Source: Caldivirga sp. (GTDB lineage Archaea > Thermoproteota > Thermoprotei > Thermoproteales > Thermocladiaceae). Taken from it: a stretch of 64,000 nucleotides of DNA. The translations under genes were made by a program, and so were the position numbers. Shown here piece after piece: positions 46,126 to 55,216 of this stretch (position 1 is its first letter; every line of letters starts with the position of its first letter). The DNA lies in the NCBI RefSeq assembly GCF_023256255.1, contig NZ_JAGDXD010000028.1:1-64000 (forward strand), given 5' to 3'. The notes under the pieces are model-generated. The model saw only the letters and a program-made list of their open reading frames with translations. It did no database searches and was not told the DNA's origin.

Positions 46126-48534
46126 ATGGAGCCTAAACTTAAGGAGAAGTCATGGGATGTGAAGAGGGAGCTTGATTTACTTGAGATTTGGGCTAAAGAG
46201 GGTACTAATGGTAAGGGGAATTATGGTGAGAAGGTAATAGTAATAGATACTCCACCACCTTACATGAGTGGTAGGCCTCACATAGGGCAGTTCGCGACCT
46301 ATGCTCAAATGGATATGATAGCGAGGTTCCATAGGATGAGAGGATACTTAGTTGTGTTCCCATGGTACGCTGATAGGAATGGATTACCAGTGGAGGTTGA
46401 GGTTGAGAAGAGGCTCAATAAGAGAATGCAGGATATACCGAGGGCTGACTTCTTGAAGTTATGTAAGGAGCAGCTGGATGAGTATGAGAGGGAGTGGGTT
46501 AAGGTGCTTAGGAGGTGGGGTATATCGGCTGAGTACATACCGAATGGGACGGATAGCGTTGAGTATAGGACAATGACCCAGTCGACCTTCATAGAGATGT
46601 GGAATAGGGGGTTGATTTACGAGACTGAGAGACCAACAATATGGTGCCCCAGGTGTGGTACAGCCTTAGCCGAACCCGAGGTGGAGTACCGTGAGGAAGA
46701 CACCCACTTAAATTACATTAAGTTTAAGGTTAAGGAGACTGGCGAGGACTTAATCATAGCCACCACCAGACCTGAACTACTGGCAGCTACAGTGGCGGTT
46801 GCTTATAATCCAGGTGACAATAGGTACGTTAGGTTAAAGGGAATGCACGCGGTTATTCCATTATTCAACTGGGAGGTTCCAATAATACCTCATCAATCCG
46901 TTAAGGTTGAGTTTGGTACCGGCGTGGAGATGATAAGTACCTTCGGTGACACTAGGGACTTAGCCATAGTTAATGAGCTTAAGTTACCAACCAGGATAGT
47001 TATTACCCCAGATGGTAAGATAAAGGGAACCGGGAGGTATGATGGGTTAAGCATAAGGGAGGCGAGGGAAAGGATTGTGAAGGATCTTGAGGCAGCCGGC
47101 CTATTAGTTAAGAGGGAGCCCCTTAGGCACACTGTCCCAGTCTGTTGGCGTTGTAAGACACCCATTGAAATAATAGTTACTAGGGAGTACTTTGTTAAGC
47201 AGCTTGAGTTTAAGGGTGAGCTCCTTAAGATTATTGATGAAATGACGTTTATACCACCTGAGTACAAGAGGACGCTTATTGATTGGGTTAATTCACTTGA
47301 ATTTGATTGGCCCATAAGCAGGAGGAGGTATTATGGAACTGAGATACCAATATGGTACTGTGTTGACTCAAACGGTAATGCTAAGCCAATACTACCCAAC
47401 CCAGGCAGGTACTATAGGCCATGGGTCGATGAACCACCTGAGGAGGTTAAGGAGAAGTGCAGAAATGGTAAACTAATAGGTGATGATAGGATTCTTGACA
47501 CTTGGTTTGATTCATCAATTTCATGGATGTATGCCTCAGGGTACACTAGGGATAAGTCATTATTCAAGGTTGCCCACCCAAACAAGATAATTAGGCCTCA
47601 GGGCTATGAAATAATTAGGAGTTGGCTATACTACTCAGTGTTAAGGTCACTACTACTCTTCGGTAAGCCACCGTTTAAGTACGTTAGGATTAACGGCATG
47701 GGGCTTGATGAGAAAGGTGAGGCAATGCATAAGTCTAAGGGTAACGTAATAGACTCCCTAGCCCCAGCTGAAAGATATGGTGCAGACGCCGTTAGGTTCT
47801 GGGCTGCAATTGCAGGTAGGCTTGGTTACGATTATAGGTACAGTGAGCACATTGTTAAGACGGGTAGGGACTTCGTTACTAAGCTATGGAACATAGCAAG
47901 GTTCATTTCCCAATTCCCAGAGGTTAACAGTAACTACGAGTTAACACTACTAGATAAGTTAATACTAAATGAGCTTAATAGGGTTATTAAGGTTTACATA
48001 AATGGATTAAGCAACCTGGACACTTACGAACCAGCTACGGTAGTGTATGAATTTCTATGGCATGTTTTCGCTGACCACTATATTGAGGCCGTTAAGTCGA
48101 GGGCATACAACCGTGATGGTTCCTTCACCGAGGCCGAGCAGAGGGGGGCTTGGTTTACGCTTCATAGGGTGCTGGATTACTCAATCAGGATGCTTGCCCC
48201 AATAATGCCATTCGTCACCGATGCAATCTGGAGGGGGATTCACGGTAAGAGTATTCATAAGGAGACTATAAGTGACCCTGAGCCTTACGATGAATCATTA
48301 GGCAAGGTGCTTAGATTATTCATGAATGTTAACAGTGCAATATGGGGGTACAAGAATAAGATGAGGGTAAGCTTAGCGGAGAGAATTAACGCCATTGTCT
48401 ATGTTCAACCTGACCTTGAACCATTAAGGAAGGAACTTGAGGCAATGCATAAGGTAAGCTTCAGCTTCACTAATCCTCCACCTGAGGCTATGAGTATTGG
48501 TGATGGCGTTTACATACTCATGGTTAAAAACTAA
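46126..48534 (+). CDS. valS: Valyl-tRNA synthetase
   Basis: 802-aa class Ia synthetase. Catalytic N-terminus with HIGQ (52-55) where HIGH is usual, zinc pairs (WCPRCG, CWRCK), editing domain with ATTRPELLA and VEFGTGVEMISTFGDTRD, ISRRRYYGTEIPIWYC, the ValRS-like RPQGYEIIRSWLYYSVLRS, and MHKSKGN (about 532-538) in place of KMSKS. C-terminal helical domain contains FADHYIEAVKSRAY. The RPQG/IIRSW pattern indicates ValRS rather than IleRS or LeuRS. Both signature motifs deviate from the canonical forms. Confidence 0.9.
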   Translation: MEPKLKEKSWDVKRELDLLEIWAKEGTNGKGNYGEKVIVIDTPPPYMSGRPHIGQFATYAQMDMIARFHRMRGYLVVFPWYADRNGLPVEVEVEKRLNKRMQDIPRADFLKLCKEQLDEYEREWVKVLRRWGISAEYIPNGTDSVEYRTMTQSTFIEMWNRGLIYETERPTIWCPRCGTALAEPEVEYREEDTHLNYIKFKVKETGEDLIIATTRPELLAATVAVAYNPGDNRYVRLKGMHAVIPLFNWEVPIIPHQSVKVEFGTGVEMISTFGDTRDLAIVNELKLPTRIVITPDGKIKGTGRYDGLSIREARERIVKDLEAAGLLVKREPLRHTVPVCWRCKTPIEIIVTREYFVKQLEFKGELLKIIDEMTFIPPEYKRTLIDWVNSLEFDWPISRRRYYGTEIPIWYCVDSNGNAKPILPNPGRYYRPWVDEPPEEVKEKCRNGKLIGDDRILDTWFDSSISWMYASGYTRDKSLFKVAHPNKIIRPQGYEIIRSWLYYSVLRSLLLFGKPPFKYVRINGMGLDEKGEAMHKSKGNVIDSLAPAERYGADAVRFWAAIAGRLGYDYRYSEHIVKTGRDFVTKLWNIARFISQFPEVNSNYELTLLDKLILNELNRVIKVYINGLSNLDTYEPATVVYEFLWHVFADHYIEAVKSRAYNRDGSFTEAEQRGAWFTLHRVLDYSIRMLAPIMPFVTDAIWRGIHGKSIHKETISDPEPYDESLGKVLRLFMNVNSAIWGYKNKMRVSLAERINAIVYVQPDLEPLRKELEAMHKVSFSFTNPPPEAMSIGDGVYILMVKN

Positions 48535-48779
48535 GCCACAGCCTCTACTGCATATTTTGCTAAGTTGCTTCTTCATACTGAGTCTACTGCCTTAACCTAC
48601 ACCTTCCTAAAGCCCTTTAGGGAGTTTCCCATTCAGCTTAAGGGGTCTTGTTCAAGGAATGGGGTCATGAGGTCAGTAAGAGTTTAGGAGGTAGTTAAGG
48701 TAAATAGGCCTGCATGCCCAGCATGGTTTAAGGCTGTGAAGCGGGTTAACTATATTAAATGCATTAGTAATGGCTTATT

Positions 48780-49694
48780 ATGCTGGATGAAGATGCCTTA
48801 AGGAAGTATAGGCAGGCTGGTGACATTATTCATAGGGTACTTAAGCATGCTATAGATAAGGTTCATCCAGGCATGGGTATCTTAGAACTGTGTAATATGA
48901 TTGAGGGTGAGATTAGGGAGAATGGTGCTTTACCGGCTTTTCCAGCTAACATAGATATCAATAATGTTGCGGCTCATTACACCGCTAAGATAGGTGATGA
49001 AGCTGTAATACCGCCTAACTCCGTGGTTAAGATTGACATAGGGGCACACATCGATGGGTACATTATTGACTCAGCTGTTACTGTTTACTTCAATAACGCA
49101 TACTCAATGCTAACTAAGGCCGCTTGGACAGCACTTAAGAATGCCCTTGATACTGCTAGGGCTGGTGTTGAGTTAAGTAGGATTGGGGCCATTGTAGACA
49201 AGACAATCAGCAGCTTTGGGTTTAGGCCTATTAGGAATTTAACAGGTCACTTAATAAGTAGGTATAGGTTACATGCGGGTAAGTCAGTGCCTAATTACGA
49301 TGATGGTAACCGGGTCAAGATGCTTAATGGTGAAGTCTACGCCATAGAACCCTTCGCAACCAATGGGAGGGGTATGGTTACTGATGCTCCGGAGGTAACC
49401 ATATACATGTTGCTGAGGACTAACGTTAAGAAGCTTACTGCCGAGGCTAATTTAGCCTTAGATTACATTTCAAGGAATTTCAAACAGCTCCCCTTCACCC
49501 CAAGATGGCTAGTTGGGGAGTTTAAGGATAAGACAATGAGCATTATTGATGAGCTTACTAGGAGGGGTGCCCTATATGGTTATAATGTGCTAATGGAGAG
49601 TGGTAATGGTTTTGTAGCCCAATTCGAAGATACAGTAATAGTAACCGAGGATGGTGTAGAACCCTTAGCGAGGGTCCTTGAATTAACCAGTTGA
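48780..49694 (+). CDS. map: Methionine aminopeptidase, type II
   Basis: 304 aa, normal for archaeal MetAP2. Metal-binding and catalytic residues: His66 in AAHYTA, Asp86 in KIDIGAHIDG, Asp97 in DSAVTV, the His in NLTGHLIS, Glu in YAIEPFAT and Glu near the C terminus (VAQFEDTVIVTEDG). Removes N-terminal methionine from new proteins. CTATATTAAAT about 27 nt upstream fits a leaderless start. Convergent with L37e, 7 nt apart. Confidence 0.95.
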   Translation: MLDEDALRKYRQAGDIIHRVLKHAIDKVHPGMGILELCNMIEGEIRENGALPAFPANIDINNVAAHYTAKIGDEAVIPPNSVVKIDIGAHIDGYIIDSAVTVYFNNAYSMLTKAAWTALKNALDTARAGVELSRIGAIVDKTISSFGFRPIRNLTGHLISRYRLHAGKSVPNYDDGNRVKMLNGEVYAIEPFATNGRGMVTDAPEVTIYMLLRTNVKKLTAEANLALDYISRNFKQLPFTPRWLVGEFKDKTMSIIDELTRRGALYGYNVLMESGNGFVAQFEDTVIVTEDGVEPLARVLELTS

Positions 49695-49701
49695 ACCACA
49701 G

Positions 49702-49887
49702 TTACCTATTACCCACTGGTCTTCCAAGAACCCTAGCTAACCCACGTTTAATTCTCCTTGACCTACCGTAGCCGCAGGCGGCGCAGTAACCTTTAACAAT
49801 ATTGTAGGAGTGCCTACCACACCTAGGACACCTAATGTGCGTCTTGCCCCTGCTCATCTTACCGAATGATGGAGTACCCTTAGTCAT
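49702..49887 (-). CDS. rpl37e: Ribosomal protein L37e
   Basis: 61-aa zinc-finger protein of the large subunit. Zinc ligands CPRCG and CAACGYG, with the family phrases [31 protein letters not shown] and a basic C-terminus. Promoter TATA 26 nt upstream (49909-49916) is shared with a C/D-box sRNA on the other strand. Confidence 0.96.
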   Translation of the reverse strand: MTKGTPSFGKMSRGKTHIRCPRCGRHSYNIVKGYCAACGYGRSRRIKRGLARVLGRPVGNR

Positions 49888-49904
49888 TACCCTGTCTTCG
49901 GGTA

Positions 49905-49918
49905 AGTGTTTTTAAAGG
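49905..49918. promoter_or_regulatory. Bidirectional TATA element of rpl37e and a C/D sRNA
   Basis: The near-symmetric GTGTTTTTAAAGG has its centre at about 49913, 26 bp from the L37e ATG at 49887 and about 25 bp from the expected 5' end of the sRNA at 49936. No other TATA box is visible between the two, so one element seems to serve both directions. Confidence 0.55.
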
Positions 49919-49935
49919 TTTACGTTGCGATCTAG

Positions 49936-49993
49936 AGTGATTGATGAAACCTGGCATGGCTGATGATTGATGTGGTTAGAGTTAACTGAACTA
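49936..49993 (+). ncRNA. C/D-box sRNA (2'-O-methylation guide)
   Basis: All boxes fit: C TTGATGA at 49941-49947, 12-nt guide (49948-49959), D' CTGA at 49960-49963, 3-nt spacer, C' TTGATGT at 49967-49973, 12-nt guide (49974-49985) and D CTGA at 49986-49989. The expected 5' end is 25 bp from a TATA box. Its 3' end touches the stop codon of the convergent membrane-protein gene at 49991. Targets not determined. Confidence 0.8.
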
Positions 49994-51580
49994 AACATAA
50001 CCATTCTCAGTAAGCTTATTAATGAACCAGCGCCAAATAATCCTCGAGAAGCCGCTATACATGATGAATAGGTAGTATAAGGCTGATACGCTTAATTCAA
50101 TTAAACCAATAATTAAGGAAAAACTAGAAACCTCATTAATGGGCACCAAACCGGTTGCCACCATTATGTTCTCCACAGCCAGCGGCAGTAGGAATAACCC
50201 AGCTAAGCCGTACATTAGGCCAAGTAGTATTAAAACCTTAACATTACTCCTGTGAAGGTTATCCTCAATTAATCCCCTTGACTGAGGTAACTTAGCCTCA
50301 GCCATTATTATCCATGACGTGGGGACAGTTAATGTCGGCATTGAGACTATGGAGAATACTTCAAGCAGCACCAAAGGTGATCCTGTAACTAGGAGTAGTA
50401 TGATTAAGTAAACGATGATTGGCGCTAAGGATGCGTAGGTTACTATTAACCTTGAAAGCATCCTAAGCCTAATGTAGTTTAACCCATCCATAGCCATGAA
50501 GTTAATCCAAGGCCTCTCCTGAGAAAGTGTACCACCAAGTATTGAAGTGTGTATGTAGGCTATGAAGAAACCCAGCAGGTAAACTAGGAACTCTAGCCTC
50601 TGCACTATGTGGGTGTATAGGGTTAATGTAATGCTTGTTAAGGCTATGAATGCTACTATTGATGCAGAGAACGCTATCTTGAAGCCTTGCCTAACTGAAG
50701 TATTAAGTATGATTCTGAAGATTGAGGAATTAAGGGGGAATGAACTATTAAGCCTACTTACCCTATCCTTAGGTAGTAGTAAACCATAAGCATCAATGTA
50801 CATTAACTTAATCGCATCCAGGGTTGGTATTAACGTGAGTGCAATTACCAGCATTAATATAGGGGTTAGGATGGGGTTACTCATGTTGAGTAGTGGATTT
50901 AGGCTTGGGTTAATTAGTGATGAAGCAAGTAAGTATGTTGAAACAGCAGTAGGTATGGCTACATCAATGTAGTGATTATTATCCCTCGGAATCACTAAGT
51001 TAACTAAACCCAACAAGGCTGATAATAATATTACATTAATCACGTATACTATGATATATGCAGTTAGCATTAATGTGTTGTGAATACTCATTAGGTTCAA
51101 TAATAATGAAAGCAATGAACCAAACATAGTAATGAGCACGTAAGGTATGATGTAATCGATTGTAAGTTTAATGGCAATTAAGGCATTTATGTTAAAGGGA
51201 CTAGATAATATGAAGTCAATCTCAGTCCTAGTTAATAACGCTGAGAATGGTTGCGAACCAGGATCATGAATTACAATCCTACTAATTAATCTCCTTGATA
51301 AAGCATTAACAGTAAGCATTACGGCAAGAAACAGAGATACGTAAACCGGGTATGATTCCGCTGCAGCCTGAAGCATTCGAATTGATTCACCGTGGATAAT
51401 AAATATGAGGGGTAGTATGAGTAGCATTAGCATTAAGGCAGCTGAAGTGTACATCACTATCATACTCCACTTACTGTACCTCTCCCTAGCATATAGGCTA
51501 AGTAACCTAATGAATACCCGAATTCTCGTAGTTAAGGTAGCATGCTGAATCGTAAAAAGCGTTTCCGTCAATTGAATCAA
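49991..51580 (-). CDS. Polytopic membrane protein, possible ABC-2-like permease
   Basis: 529 aa with about 12 hydrophobic segments. The phrase TEIDFILSSPFNINALIAIKL resembles the D-xx-LL-S/A-P motif of ABC-2-type permeases of archaea, and the layout of two six-helix halves fits, but no ATP-binding gene is adjacent, so the assignment is tentative. Start is TTG 51580; no in-frame ATG is near. It is convergent with the C/D sRNA and rpl37e side and divergent from the DUF4443 regulator. Confidence 0.6.
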   Translation of the reverse strand: MIQLTETLFTIQHATLTTRIRVFIRLLSLYARERYSKWSMIVMYTSAALMLMLLILPLIFIIHGESIRMLQAAAESYPVYVSLFLAVMLTVNALSRRLISRIVIHDPGSQPFSALLTRTEIDFILSSPFNINALIAIKLTIDYIIPYVLITMFGSLLSLLLNLMSIHNTLMLTAYIIVYVINVILLSALLGLVNLVIPRDNNHYIDVAIPTAVSTYLLASSLINPSLNPLLNMSNPILTPILMLVIALTLIPTLDAIKLMYIDAYGLLLPKDRVSRLNSSFPLNSSIFRIILNTSVRQGFKIAFSASIVAFIALTSITLTLYTHIVQRLEFLVYLLGFFIAYIHTSILGGTLSQERPWINFMAMDGLNYIRLRMLSRLIVTYASLAPIIVYLIILLLVTGSPLVLLEVFSIVSMPTLTVPTSWIIMAEAKLPQSRGLIEDNLHRSNVKVLILLGLMYGLAGLFLLPLAVENIMVATGLVPINEVSSFSLIIGLIELSVSALYYLFIMYSGFSRIIWRWFINKLTENGYV

Positions 51581-51743
51581 TAAATATTGAAAATCAGCAT
51601 GAAGCGGAACTTTAGTCTCAGCTGGGTGAATTTAATCAATGTTTGCCGAAGTATCTCCTAGGATAATAAACCCTATACTTAGTTTAAACTAATTATAAGT
51701 CTATTGCGAAAAAGTCTTTAAACCAGTAAAGGATTAATCAAGT

Positions 51744-52328
51744 ATGGGTGCAGAAGATTTAATGATAATAATGCTTACATTGAGGTTAAGGGGTAGAACT
51801 GGCAGATACCACTTAGTTAACCTACTTGGAATAGGGGAAGGCGTAGTTAAGGATAGGTTAAGGGAACTTAAGAAACTAGGTTTAATACAAGTCTCAAGAT
51901 CTGGTTCAGTGCTAACTAATGATGGGGTTAGGAAATTGAATGAACTGCTCAGTAATTATGGTATAGCTAATGTACAGGAAATTGATCTGACACCGGTATT
52001 CAACAAGAAGTATAACTACTGTGTCATGGGTGGGTTACTGAAGTGGCCGGGTGAAATTAACATTGTTGAGTTGAGAGATGTTGGCGTAAGGAATGGCGGC
52101 GACGCAGTATTAATAATGCATGTAGATTGTATGAGCGTTAACATACCTTTAACTGGCTTAACAGTGGAGAACTTCAGCCCTGAATTAGCATCAAGAATTA
52201 AGGCAACATACCCCTGTGGTACATACGTAATTGCGGTATGTGCAGGAACATTATATAATTCCTTAAGGGGATTAATTGAAATTGCGAAGGCTGCTTCAAT
52301 AGCCCAGGTAAGTCATGGTTTAAATTAA
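51744..52328 (+). CDS. Winged-helix regulator (DUF4443-like)
   Basis: 194 aa. N-terminal winged helix: MIIMLTLRLRGRTGRYHLVNLLGIGEGVVKDRLRELKKLGLIQVSRSGSVLT in family-like order, then a C-terminal domain with conserved Cys and Asp (CVMGGLLKWP, DAVLIMHVDC, YPCGTYVIAVC) that could bind a ligand. This two-domain layout is that of archaeal DUF4443 proteins. TATA (CTTTAAACC) 27 nt upstream. It is followed by the MMPL transporter on the same strand, a likely target. Confidence 0.65.
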   Translation: MGAEDLMIIMLTLRLRGRTGRYHLVNLLGIGEGVVKDRLRELKKLGLIQVSRSGSVLTNDGVRKLNELLSNYGIANVQEIDLTPVFNKKYNYCVMGGLLKWPGEINIVELRDVGVRNGGDAVLIMHVDCMSVNIPLTGLTVENFSPELASRIKATYPCGTYVIAVCAGTLYNSLRGLIEIAKAASIAQVSHGLN

Positions 52329-52366
52329 ATGTTCACATGTGATTTAATCCTTCCCCATTTCATTGT

Positions 52367-55168
52367 GTGGAAAACTATTTATTAGCAATGTGTTATGGGT
52401 TCTGGTGTTTCAGTAACCGTAGGGTTGTGTTAAGCATTGTAATCATTGTGGCTTGGATCACACTTATATTAGCTCTGATTCCATACGCACCATCAGCGTT
52501 TAAGATACTAGTGTACAGCGATAGTAAGGTGCTTCCACAGTGGACTGAGGCTAAGGCCGCCTCCAATATAGTTAGCGAGTATTTAGGTAATCAAACAGGC
52601 TTAGTTGTGATACCGGTCTACGTGGGTGATGTTAATAATTCGCATTACGTGCTCAGTAACATTGATGGTGAATTAAGGTCACTTAACTTAACTTACTACG
52701 ACTTAAATAGTGTTTATGATGAGATTATTAGCCGCTACTACGCTATTACCAATGATACAGTTAAGAAGTACTTAAGCAACTATACTGATGTTGTGTGGGA
52801 GATCTACGTTAATGAATCATCACTATGCAGTGAATTATACAATATCAGTAATGAGTACTACTCCACGCTCAGTAACTACACGTTAACGGTAAGTGAATTC
52901 GGGAACTTCTTCACGTCATTTATGAGGGTTTTCTTCATGAAATTATCAACAGTAGGATACTCATACCCAGTGTGGTATGTTATAAATGAAACTGGGCAAG
53001 TCCTACTTAGCAATGGTAATTACTCAAGCTGGCTTAAGCCATACTTGGTTTACTTCATTAAGTACCTGAACTATTCAATAGGTGATTTACCTATTTACAG
53101 TTTAAACATAGGTATAGTTAAGAAGGCTCTCTCTGCATCTTACTATTCAACATTATCTAGGATAAACGGCACCTACGTGCCAATACTAAGGAACTTAACT
53201 AAAAGTAACCCATTAGCCCCACTCATGATTGCCCTTGGCCCCAACCCCCCAAGAACCCTTACCGCTAGGCTAGTGGCCTCTCAGTTCATTAACTCAACAC
53301 CCCCATTACTTAAACCATACTTAATTCAACTGGCATGCGCTAATGAATCCCAGGTTAACGTCACTATTAGTGAACTTAACTCCTCATTAAGCTTCGTGGT
53401 TTTGTCAGCGTACAGGAAGCCATCATACTCCTACGCCAACAACATAACTAATGGTTCACTATACTCAGGTGGATATGCACTGGTTATAGTTGACTCCACT
53501 AATGATACGGAAGTTAACAATCTGTTCATTAACTATGATTATGCTTACCCATTTTCAACAAGTATAGTTCTAAGCCAGTTATCAGAGATAATAGAGAAGG
53601 ACGTACCTATGATTGATGAGGTTAGTGGAGTCTCAGTACTATTAATGCTACTCTTCGTGTTAGGTACATTAGTAGCACCTATAATCATATTGATGATGCT
53701 TATCCTATCCTATGGTGCAGTTCTTGGCGTTGTTTACTTCCTCGGTAAAATGGGGTTAACTGTGTATTACTTAACAGTATACATGATATCACCCATAGTG
53801 TTCGGCATTGGTGTTGATTATAGTTTACTGGTTATCGGGAGATACTTAGAGGAGAGGAGGAGGGGTTTTGATACATTGCATGCATTAGGTGCTATAAGGC
53901 GTTTCACAATACCAACCATACTCACCTCAGGTAGTGTTGTAGCCGCAGGCCTAGGCTCATTCATAGTCTCTAATTACCAGTACATTCAAGTGATTGGATT
54001 ATCATACATTATCACTGTTGCCTTCGTTATACTTGCAACAACAGTTGTTCTACCATCATTAATACTTCTAATGAATGATAGGATCCTATGGCCAATGGGC
54101 CTTAAGTCATCTACAAGGGAATTAAGTACTAGAGTGATTATTAAATTAACCAGGTCCTCCCTAAGAAGGCCTTGGTTAATCATAGCAATTGCCCTAGTGC
54201 CCACCATACTCTCAATACTCTTCATCATTAAGAACCCCATTACCTCAGACCCCCTCCTACTAATGCCTAGCACTAAGTCAGTTTACGCATTCAGCATCCT
54301 GAGGCATTACTTCCCCAATTACGTTGAGTCGACGCAGTACGTGATCCTTGAACCCAATAATGCCAATGCCCTGCAATCACTGGTAAGTAGCATTAATTCC
54401 CTCAACTTCACCAGGAGCGTCAGCGTGGCTTATAATTCATCTACAATAGCAATACTTAAAGTAACCACAAGTTATAATGCCCTCTCAGATAAGTTAATAC
54501 CAGTTTACGTGAAGCTCAGTAACTTAGCGAACCAGGTCGCTGACGAGTATGGCATTAAGGTAATTATTGGTGGGGATGCAGCCAACAAGTACTACTTCGT
54601 TAGGGTTTTTGAGGATCAATTTTACAGTAAAATAGCGATACTGATAATTGCTTTGAACATTTTAATACTATCCCTAGCTTTAAGGAGCATAGTAGTCCCC
54701 TTAAGGTTACTGGCCACCGTGATGATTAGTATTTCCTGGTCGCTGGCTATAAGCCAATTAATATTCTATAAGCTGCTTGGAGTTGAGACATACTGGCTAC
54801 TGCCAATAATACTCTTCGCTCTACTGACGAGCGTCGGTACTGATTACGATATATTCATAGTAACGAGGGTTAGGGAGGAGGTTACTAAAGGTAAGAGTGA
54901 CCCTGAGGCAATATTGACCGCCATCGAGAACACTGGCCCAATAGTGACTGGAGCCGCCTTAGTGTTGGCGATAGCCTTCATGAGCCTCATGGTTTCCCAA
55001 CTATACATACTTAGGGAAATAGGCTTCACCGTTGGTTTAAGCGTCCTAATAGACGCCTTCCTAATAAGGCCAGCTGTAATGCCTGCTATAATGGTTTTAG
55101 CAGGTAAGTATAATTGGTGGCCATCAAGGATAAAGATAAATCAAGGCAGTGTAATCCCAGCTCAATAG
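52367..55168 (+). CDS. MMPL/RND-superfamily membrane transporter
   Basis: 933 aa. Two halves, each with a large extracytoplasmic loop after the first helix and a cluster of five to six helices: helix 1 near residue 20, loop to about 420 rich in N-glycosylation sites (NxS/T), helices to 560; then helix near 610, loop to about 760, final helices. Intracellular RND motifs GIGVDYSLLVIGRYLEE and GTDYDIFIVTRVREE carry the proton-relay aspartates. Usually export lipids or hydrophobic molecules. GTG start 52367 has a TATA (GATTTAAT) about 24 nt upstream. Confidence 0.87.
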   Translation: MENYLLAMCYGFWCFSNRRVVLSIVIIVAWITLILALIPYAPSAFKILVYSDSKVLPQWTEAKAASNIVSEYLGNQTGLVVIPVYVGDVNNSHYVLSNIDGELRSLNLTYYDLNSVYDEIISRYYAITNDTVKKYLSNYTDVVWEIYVNESSLCSELYNISNEYYSTLSNYTLTVSEFGNFFTSFMRVFFMKLSTVGYSYPVWYVINETGQVLLSNGNYSSWLKPYLVYFIKYLNYSIGDLPIYSLNIGIVKKALSASYYSTLSRINGTYVPILRNLTKSNPLAPLMIALGPNPPRTLTARLVASQFINSTPPLLKPYLIQLACANESQVNVTISELNSSLSFVVLSAYRKPSYSYANNITNGSLYSGGYALVIVDSTNDTEVNNLFINYDYAYPFSTSIVLSQLSEIIEKDVPMIDEVSGVSVLLMLLFVLGTLVAPIIILMMLILSYGAVLGVVYFLGKMGLTVYYLTVYMISPIVFGIGVDYSLLVIGRYLEERRRGFDTLHALGAIRRFTIPTILTSGSVVAAGLGSFIVSNYQYIQVIGLSYIITVAFVILATTVVLPSLILLMNDRILWPMGLKSSTRELSTRVIIKLTRSSLRRPWLIIAIALVPTILSILFIIKNPITSDPLLLMPSTKSVYAFSILRHYFPNYVESTQYVILEPNNANALQSLVSSINSLNFTRSVSVAYNSSTIAILKVTTSYNALSDKLIPVYVKLSNLANQVADEYGIKVIIGGDAANKYYFVRVFEDQFYSKIAILIIALNILILSLALRSIVVPLRLLATVMISISWSLAISQLIFYKLLGVETYWLLPIILFALLTSVGTDYDIFIVTRVREEVTKGKSDPEAILTAIENTGPIVTGAALVLAIAFMSLMVSQLYILREIGFTVGLSVLIDAFLIRPAVMPAIMVLAGKYNWWPSRIKINQGSVIPAQ

Positions 55169-55216
55169 TTTACCTTAATCCACGTTAATTCATGGGTCGC
55201 GTTAAGTTAATAACAA

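Noticed and set aside
46126-48534. Assignment as isoleucyl-tRNA synthetase
   Set aside because: GLPVEVEVEK resembles IleRS, but the RPQGYEIIRSW segment and the C-terminal domain follow ValRS.
48535-48779. tRNA gene in the valS-map gap
   Set aside because: No T-arm (GGTTCRANNCC) or acceptor pairing could be found on either strand.
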